Assembly (NCBI RefSeq): GCF_004745635.1
Contig: NZ_SRLB01000001.1
Coordinates: 248,001-312,000 of the forward strand
DNA length: 64,000 bases
Direction of reading: 5' to 3'
Source of the DNA: Methylobacterium nonmethylotrophicum
GTDB taxonomy: Bacteria; Pseudomonadota; Alphaproteobacteria; Rhizobiales; Beijerinckiaceae
In this document: positions 60,037-64,000 of the stretch, piece by piece
How the letters are laid out: every line of letters begins with the position of its first letter
Position numbering within the stretch: the stretch's first letter is position 1
The notes under the pieces: generated by a model
Databases searched by the model: none
What the model was told of the DNA's origin: nothing
What the model saw: the letters and a program-made list of their open reading frames with translations, nothing else
Translations under genes and position numbers: made by a program

Positions 60037-61041
60037 TCAATTGAAATGGCCGACATAGCGCATGATGTAGCGTTGACCCTCCGGTCGATTGCGTGCACCG
60101 AACTCGTAATAAGCGTTGAAGAAGAGAAAGTTATCCGCGTTGATCGACCACAGGGCTCCCGGCCCCAACGCGAAGACGCGCTCGCGGTGCCCGCGAGCGG
60201 CGACGCCATTGGCCAATGTATCGGTGATCTGCTGCAGCCAGTAGCCGTTCGCTCCGACAACGAGATCTTTCGTCAGTTTGTAATCTGTCGCAAAGTTCGC
60301 ATGGAGCGCTTGGCCTGCCTGCGTCGTCGAGATAGCAGGTCCGAACGACACATTAGGCCGGTCGTTTCTGGCGTTCCAGAGGTAGTGGAACCTGCCCGAC
60401 ACGCTCCAATCGGGCGTCAGAAACAGGGTCCCGGCGACGTATGGATCAAAGGACAGGTAGTTCGAACCGGGGTTGACGGCCGCGGTGGGATCGTATCGCC
60501 CCGTCGGGAGGATCACCGAGGCTTCGATGCGGCCCATGAAGATCGGGCCGTTGGGACCCATCACCGGATCGCCTTGGTAGAAAGGGCCGACCAGAAGGTC
60601 GCCGACACCCTCCCGTGCCTTGAGCACCGCACCGTTCAAGCCGTCATTCACGGCGGCATGCGGGAGAGCGGGCAGGATGAGGTTGAGGCCGAAGGTGCCG
60701 GGCCCGACCTTGATCGGAGAGACGTAGATCAGCTGGGTGAGCTCCGCGATCACCGTCACGTCCTCGCGGGGAAGTCCGAGACTGCGCCCGCGATTGTCGG
60801 TGAGACGCCCGGCCGAGTAAACCTGAAGGTACTGCGACGGATACCAGCCCGGCCCGGACGGCGGCGCGCCGTCGAAGAAGCTCGTGAAACCCAGGTTGAG
60901 AGCCGGCATGTCATAGGCATGAGCGGACCCGGCGAAGCCGGCGAGCGCGGCGAAGGCGGCACTGGCACACGTCGTCCGGCGGCGTCGCCTGGGCCTGCCC
61001 ACGGGCTGCACCGCCGGCTCACCGGATTGGGAACATGGCAT
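60037..61041 (-). CDS. SphA / MetA-type outer membrane transport protein
   Basis: The ATG at 61041 follows AAGGAAGG; upstream in-frame ATGs are less likely. The 334-aa product has a signal sequence with an Arg-rich head (RPRRRRRTTC) and a hydrophobic core ending GSAHA-YDM. The mature part is beta-rich, with DNRGRSLGLPREDV and RIEASVILPTGRYDP, and GPGALWSINADNFLFFNAYY near the end. It resembles the phenol-degradation MetA/SphA family of outer membrane channels. It follows an esterase-like hydrolase. Confidence 0.82.
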   Translation of the reverse strand: MPCSQSGEPAVQPVGRPRRRRRTTCASAAFAALAGFAGSAHAYDMPALNLGFTSFFDGAPPSGPGWYPSQYLQVYSAGRLTDNRGRSLGLPREDVTVIAELTQLIYVSPIKVGPGTFGLNLILPALPHAAVNDGLNGAVLKAREGVGDLLVGPFYQGDPVMGPNGPIFMGRIEASVILPTGRYDPTAAVNPGSNYLSFDPYVAGTLFLTPDWSVSGRFHYLWNARNDRPNVSFGPAISTTQAGQALHANFATDYKLTKDLVVGANGYWLQQITDTLANGVAARGHRERVFALGPGALWSINADNFLFFNAYYEFGARNRPEGQRYIMRYVGHFN

Positions 61042-61155
61042 CTCTGTCCTTCCTTTCCGCATAGATCCGGCCTCGCGCGGGCGAGCACCGTCGGCTGTCG
61101 AATGTGTCGAAGCATCGGATGGTCCCGCAGGGCTTCGCCGGGCGGGCACTGCAGG

Positions 61156-61893
61156 TCAGTCGCGTCCGGCTCGGATGATGGCCTCGGCGAGCACGTCGGG
61201 CGCGGTGAACAGCAGCTCGTGGCTGCCGCTGACCTGAACCAGCCGAAACAAGCCGAGCCGGTTCGACATGCGCGGGTGCCATCCGAAGTCCGGGCCCTGC
61301 GGCAGCGCCGCGTCCTCCGTGGCGTTGATGTACGAGCAGGGCACCCGGCCGCCCTTGACGATCTCGTAGAAGCCCTTCAGGTCGAGCTTGTCGGCAAAAG
61401 GCTGAAACGGCTCGGGGGAGAGCAGAGCGTAGGTGGCCCGCGCGGTCTCAAGATCCGCGTCGTTGACGAAGGCCTCTCGCCAGACCGGGAACGGCATCGA
61501 CACGGTGTTGTCGGGTGAGGACTTGGCGAGACTGGTGAACATCTCGCGATAATGCGGCGGAACCGCATCGAGCAGGCTCTCGCCGTCATTGAGCACGAAG
61601 GCGTTCCAGAACACGAGCCGCCTGACACGGTCGGCGACTTGCTCCACCACTTTGGAGATGATGGTTCCGCCGTAGGAGTGCCCGAGCAGGACGAAATCGT
61701 CGAGGTCGTTGTCCCGGATGTAGCGAACGATGGATGCGGTACAATCGGCGTGGTTCACCGCCTTGTCTGCCCCTTTGCCATGGCCGGCAATGGTCGGGGT
61801 ATAGACGTCATGGCTCTGGGCGCGCAGCTTGTCCGCGACCGCCGAGAAAGCGTCGCCGTCGTGCCAGGAGCCGTGAACGAGCAAAAATTTCAT
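61156..61893 (-). CDS. Alpha/beta hydrolase, esterase of the hydroxynitrile lyase/MES type
   Basis: The 245-aa product lacks a signal peptide and has KFLLVHGSWHDGDAF, a Ser nucleophile elbow LLGHSYGGTII, and the late His in SGSHELLFTAPDVL. Small single-domain hydrolases of this plan include salicylate-type methyl esterases and hydroxynitrile lyases. It precedes the MetA-type channel by 114 bases and lies in the same direction as the AraC regulator, which suggests a small ester-catabolic unit. Confidence 0.87.
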   Translation of the reverse strand: MKFLLVHGSWHDGDAFSAVADKLRAQSHDVYTPTIAGHGKGADKAVNHADCTASIVRYIRDNDLDDFVLLGHSYGGTIISKVVEQVADRVRRLVFWNAFVLNDGESLLDAVPPHYREMFTSLAKSSPDNTVSMPFPVWREAFVNDADLETARATYALLSPEPFQPFADKLDLKGFYEIVKGGRVPCSYINATEDAALPQGPDFGWHPRMSNRLGLFRLVQVSGSHELLFTAPDVLAEAIIRAGRD

Positions 61894-62342
61894 GAGTTCT
61901 CACCAGCAAAAAACTTCTCTTCGCAAGAGTGACGAAAGGAACGATAATTTAAAGTCGGAAAGCGCATCGCCATCCAGAATGCGAAAAAATCTGCAATGAC
62001 CAAAAATCTGCGATGACCCTGGGGACTTGAGGGCTTGGGGACTTGGGGGGCTTGGCGCCGGCGGCGCTGGGCGGAGTCGCGGGTGGCTGTGAGCAGCCCC
62101 TTGCGATGCCTGTCTTGTGTGCTTCCCTTTGGGGATGGGCTGCGGCGATCCGGAGCGCCCGAGCGAGGCGGAGCCGATCGAGCGGGTGCTGACAGCCGCA
62201 CCGGCCGGAGAAGACCTCGCGCACTTCCTCCAAGCCGTCGGCGAGGGACCGCAAGGAACGGCGCGAGACGTCCCGCTCCGGCGGGTCCGAGCCTGGGCAC
62301 GACGGGCGCGAGCGGGCTCTGAGCCGGGATCCGGATCAGGTC
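61894..62342. other. Gene-free flank of the IS66 remnant
   Basis: No intact gene was recognised in these 449 bases. At 61983-62017 AAAATCTGCRATGACC is repeated twice, and next to it GGGGACTTG is repeated. The reading frames do not show transposase features, although the sequence may belong to the same decayed insertion as the fragment to the right. Confidence 0.4.
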
Positions 62343-62540
62343 GTGGAGCGGCGGCCCGCCTGCCCGTCGGCCGGCGGCGAGCCGCTGCCCGACGCCCTGC
62401 CGGCCGACATGGTCAGCCCGCACGAGCGCATCGACCTGCCGCCCGTCAGGCCGGTGGCCGCGCAGCACCGGCGCTTCGGCGTGAACTGCCCGGCCTGCCG
62501 GACCGATGTGCCGGCGGACGCGGCCGCTTCGCCATCCGGG
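62343..62540 (+). pseudogene. IS66-type transposase fragment (zinc-finger region)
   Basis: The frame reads ACPSAGGEPLPDALPADMVS, then PHERIDLPPVRPVAAQHRRF and NCPACRTDVPADAA. The HERIDLPPVRPVV-like core followed by CPxC is the zinc-binding domain of IS66-family TnpC-like transposases, with the first Cys pair partly lost. The catalytic DDE domain is missing. It lies between the esterase and the truncated gene, close to trpE. Confidence 0.65.
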
Positions 62541-62651
62541 CCCATCCACATCGGCGCGTCATCCGGGCCGGTGGATGTTCAGTCGCCCCGGCCGTCCGAA
62601 GCAAGTATCACAAAATTATCCGCTGGATTTGCGATAAGAAACCGTGGCACA

Positions 62652-62840
62652 TCAAAAAATAAGCAGACTTGATTTGGCTTGCCGACGCAAGTCTGCTTGG
62701 CCGGCCTGACGCGCATCCGCGTGGGCGTCGAACAGATCGAGGATCGCGTCGCCCCTGATCAGGACGAAGCGCCCGGCACGGCCGAGCAGCTCCGGCAGCT
62801 TGGCGCGGTAGGTCGCTGTTTCCTGCTCGAGCGGTGCCAT
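62652..62840 (-). pseudogene. Truncated short conserved protein gene downstream of trpE
   Basis: The ATG at 62840 starts EQETATYRAKLPELLGRAGR followed by FVLIRGDAILDLFDAHADAR. This resembles the start of a small conserved protein whose normal continuation (a DALKAGY-type segment) is lost here. The frame then runs into unrelated sequence and stops at 62652. The break lies at about 62700, next to a hairpin and an IS66 relic, so insertion and decay likely cut the gene. Confidence 0.6.
62654..62698 (-). terminator. Intrinsic terminator after trpE
   Basis: AAGCAGACTTG at 62688-62698 (read on the minus strand) pairs perfectly with CAAGTCTGCTT at 62661-62671, followed by ATTTTTT. An 11-bp stem and T-run make a good rho-independent terminator for minus-strand transcription from trpE. 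It would end the transcript before trpGDC. Confidence 0.7.
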
Positions 62841-62923
62841 GCGGGCCTCCTTCAGCGCCGCCTGCGACCGGCGATCGTCTGCCGCTCGCAAAGCATCGTC
62901 ATCGGGCGCCCGAGCCCAGACCG

Positions 62924-64000
62924 CTACTGCCCCCGCCGCGCCTGGGCGGCGAAGCGCACCGCCTCCTCGGCGGCGCGGAACAGCGCCCTGGCCTTGTTGA
63001 CGCATTCCTGCTGCTCGGAGGCGGGATCCGAATCGTGCACGATGCCGGCGCCGGCCTGGACGTGCATGCGGCCATCCTTGACGATGGCGGTGCGCAGGAC
63101 GATGCAGGTGTCCATCTGGCCGTCGGCGCCGAAATAGCCGATGCAGCCGCCATAGGGCCCGCGCTTCTCGCGCTCGAGCTCGTCGATGATCTGCATCGCC
63201 CGCACCTTCGGGGCCCCCGAGACCGTGCCGGCCGGAAAACCGGCCGCCAGCGCCGACAGCGCGTCGTGCCGGGGATCGAGGCGGCCCTCGACGTTCGACA
63301 CGATGTGCATGACCTGGCTGTAGAACTCGAGGAAGAACGAATCCGTCACCCGCACGCTGCCGATCTCGGCGACGCGGCCGACGTCGTTGCGGCCGAGGTC
63401 GAGCAGCATCAGGTGCTCGGAGCGCTCCTTCGGGTCGGCGAGCAACTCGTCGGCGAGCGCCCTGTCCTCCTCCGGGCTCGCGCCGCGGCGGCGGGTGCCG
63501 GCGATCGGCCGGATCGTCACCGCCCCGTCGCGCACCCGCACCAGGATCTCGGGCGATGAGCAGACGATCTGGAAACCGCCGAAATCGAGGTAGCACAGGA
63601 ACGGCGCCGGATTGACCCGGCGCAGCGCCCGGTAGAGCGCGAACGGCCCTAACCCGAACGGCGCCTCGAAGCGCTGCGACAGCACCACCTGGAAGATGTC
63701 GCCGGCGGCGATGTACTCCTTGGCCCTGGCCACCATGCCCAGGAACTCGTCGGGGGCGACGTTCGAGACCGGGGCGGGGGCGGGGATCTCCGCCGGGTTC
63801 TGCCGCGCCTCGAGCGGCAGCGGACCGTCCAGCGCGTCGGCGGCGCGCTCCAGCCGCGCGAGCGCCGCCTCGTAGGCAGCTCGTGCCGAGACGCCCGCCG
63901 CCGGCCGGATCGGCGCCACCAGGGCGATCTCGTCGCGCACCGCGTCGAAGATCACCATCACGGTCGGGCGCACCAGGATCGCGTCCGGCACGCCGATCGG
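62924..64000 (-). CDS. trpE: Anthranilate synthase component I (partial, N-terminus outside window)
   Basis: The frame is open to the right edge, so about 358 C-terminal residues are visible. They contain the chorismate-binding core in order: VSNVAPDEFLGMVARAKEYI, DIFQVVLSQRF, SPEILVRV, IRPIAGTRRRG, HLMLLDLGRNDVGRV, FPAGTVSGAPKVRAMQIIDE and GAGIVHDSDPASE. It converts chorismate to anthranilate with TrpG. The first residues seen (IGVPDAILVRPTVMVIFDAV) are mid-protein. It is followed by a truncated gene and a terminator rather than by trpG. Confidence 0.97.
   Translation of the reverse strand, partial: PIGVPDAILVRPTVMVIFDAVRDEIALVAPIRPAAGVSARAAYEAALARLERAADALDGPLPLEARQNPAEIPAPAPVSNVAPDEFLGMVARAKEYIAAGDIFQVVLSQRFEAPFGLGPFALYRALRRVNPAPFLCYLDFGGFQIVCSSPEILVRVRDGAVTIRPIAGTRRRGASPEEDRALADELLADPKERSEHLMLLDLGRNDVGRVAEIGSVRVTDSFFLEFYSQVMHIVSNVEGRLDPRHDALSALAAGFPAGTVSGAPKVRAMQIIDELEREKRGPYGGCIGYFGADGQMDTCIVLRTAIVKDGRMHVQAGAGIVHDSDPASEQQECVNKARALFRAAEEAVRFAAQARRGQ

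Overview
This is GC-rich (about 70%) DNA from an alphaproteobacterium, most likely Methylobacterium or a close relative in the Rhizobiales. The basis is recognition, not a search: alphaproteobacterial trpE and trpGDC genes, a XapX/DUF1427 protein, many AraC/LysR regulators, a molybdenum hydroxylase with a cytochrome c partner, GC-rich shadow frames on both strands, and an MmgR/suhB-like small RNA.

Layout. (1) 1-1.5 kb: remnant of an integrated element, with an element-type gene end, a 23-bp inverted pair of 7-nt iterations, a small HTH-like gene and a broken serine recombinase. (2) 1.7-29.4 kb: accessory metabolism. It holds a dehalogenase-like hydrolase, a DUF1275 protein, a minus-strand set (isochorismatase, XapX, YtcJ-like amidohydrolase, double VOC protein, alginate-export-type porin), an adenylate cyclase, a haloperoxidase-type hydrolase, four AraC and two LysR regulators, an ene-reductase, a three-subunit periplasmic Mo hydroxylase with triheme cytochrome c, an MFS exporter, a histidine kinase with two response regulators, and an MBL hydrolase/CMD pair. 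(3) 29.4-39.9 kb: mobile-element graveyard and defence island. It contains two dead XRE genes, a phage tape-measure fragment, a second iteron-like array, an XRE gene coupled to a candidate ADP-ribosyltransferase-fold toxin, and a tightly overlapping four-gene operon: coiled-coil/winged-helix-like protein, Cas4-like Fe-S nuclease, unknown 484-aa protein, SF1 helicase. The island ends at a tRNA-Pro 3' fragment and an intact tRNA-Thr(CGT), each followed by arm-type repeats but with no integrase gene. (4) 40-54.4 kb: ordinary chromosome-like genes. These include TerB-like, glutamine amidotransferase, CidA/LrgB, a SbmA/BacA-type ABC protein, a 2OG-Fe(II) oxygenase, an orphan ParA with a low-complexity partner, an acetolactate-synthase-type enzyme, a PAS-LuxR regulator, GntR with a PfkB kinase, and a 30-aa membrane protein with a strong ribosome binding site. 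(5) 54.6-64 kb: the small RNA, an epoxide-hydrolase-like gene, trpC-trpD-trpG, then an inserted block (AraC regulator, SphA/MetA-type outer membrane protein, esterase-like hydrolase, IS66 remnant, truncated conserved gene) before the C-terminal part of trpE at the window edge.

The best candidate for an undescribed system is the operon at 34028-38883, preceded by a duplicated palindromic operator at 33980-34013. A DNA-binding-like protein, an iron-sulphur PD-(D/E)XK nuclease and a DNA/RNA helicase translated in lockstep inside a mobile-element graveyard suggest anti-phage or anti-plasmid defence. The XRE/ART-like pair next to it is a second candidate. Both assignments are inferences from motifs and context.
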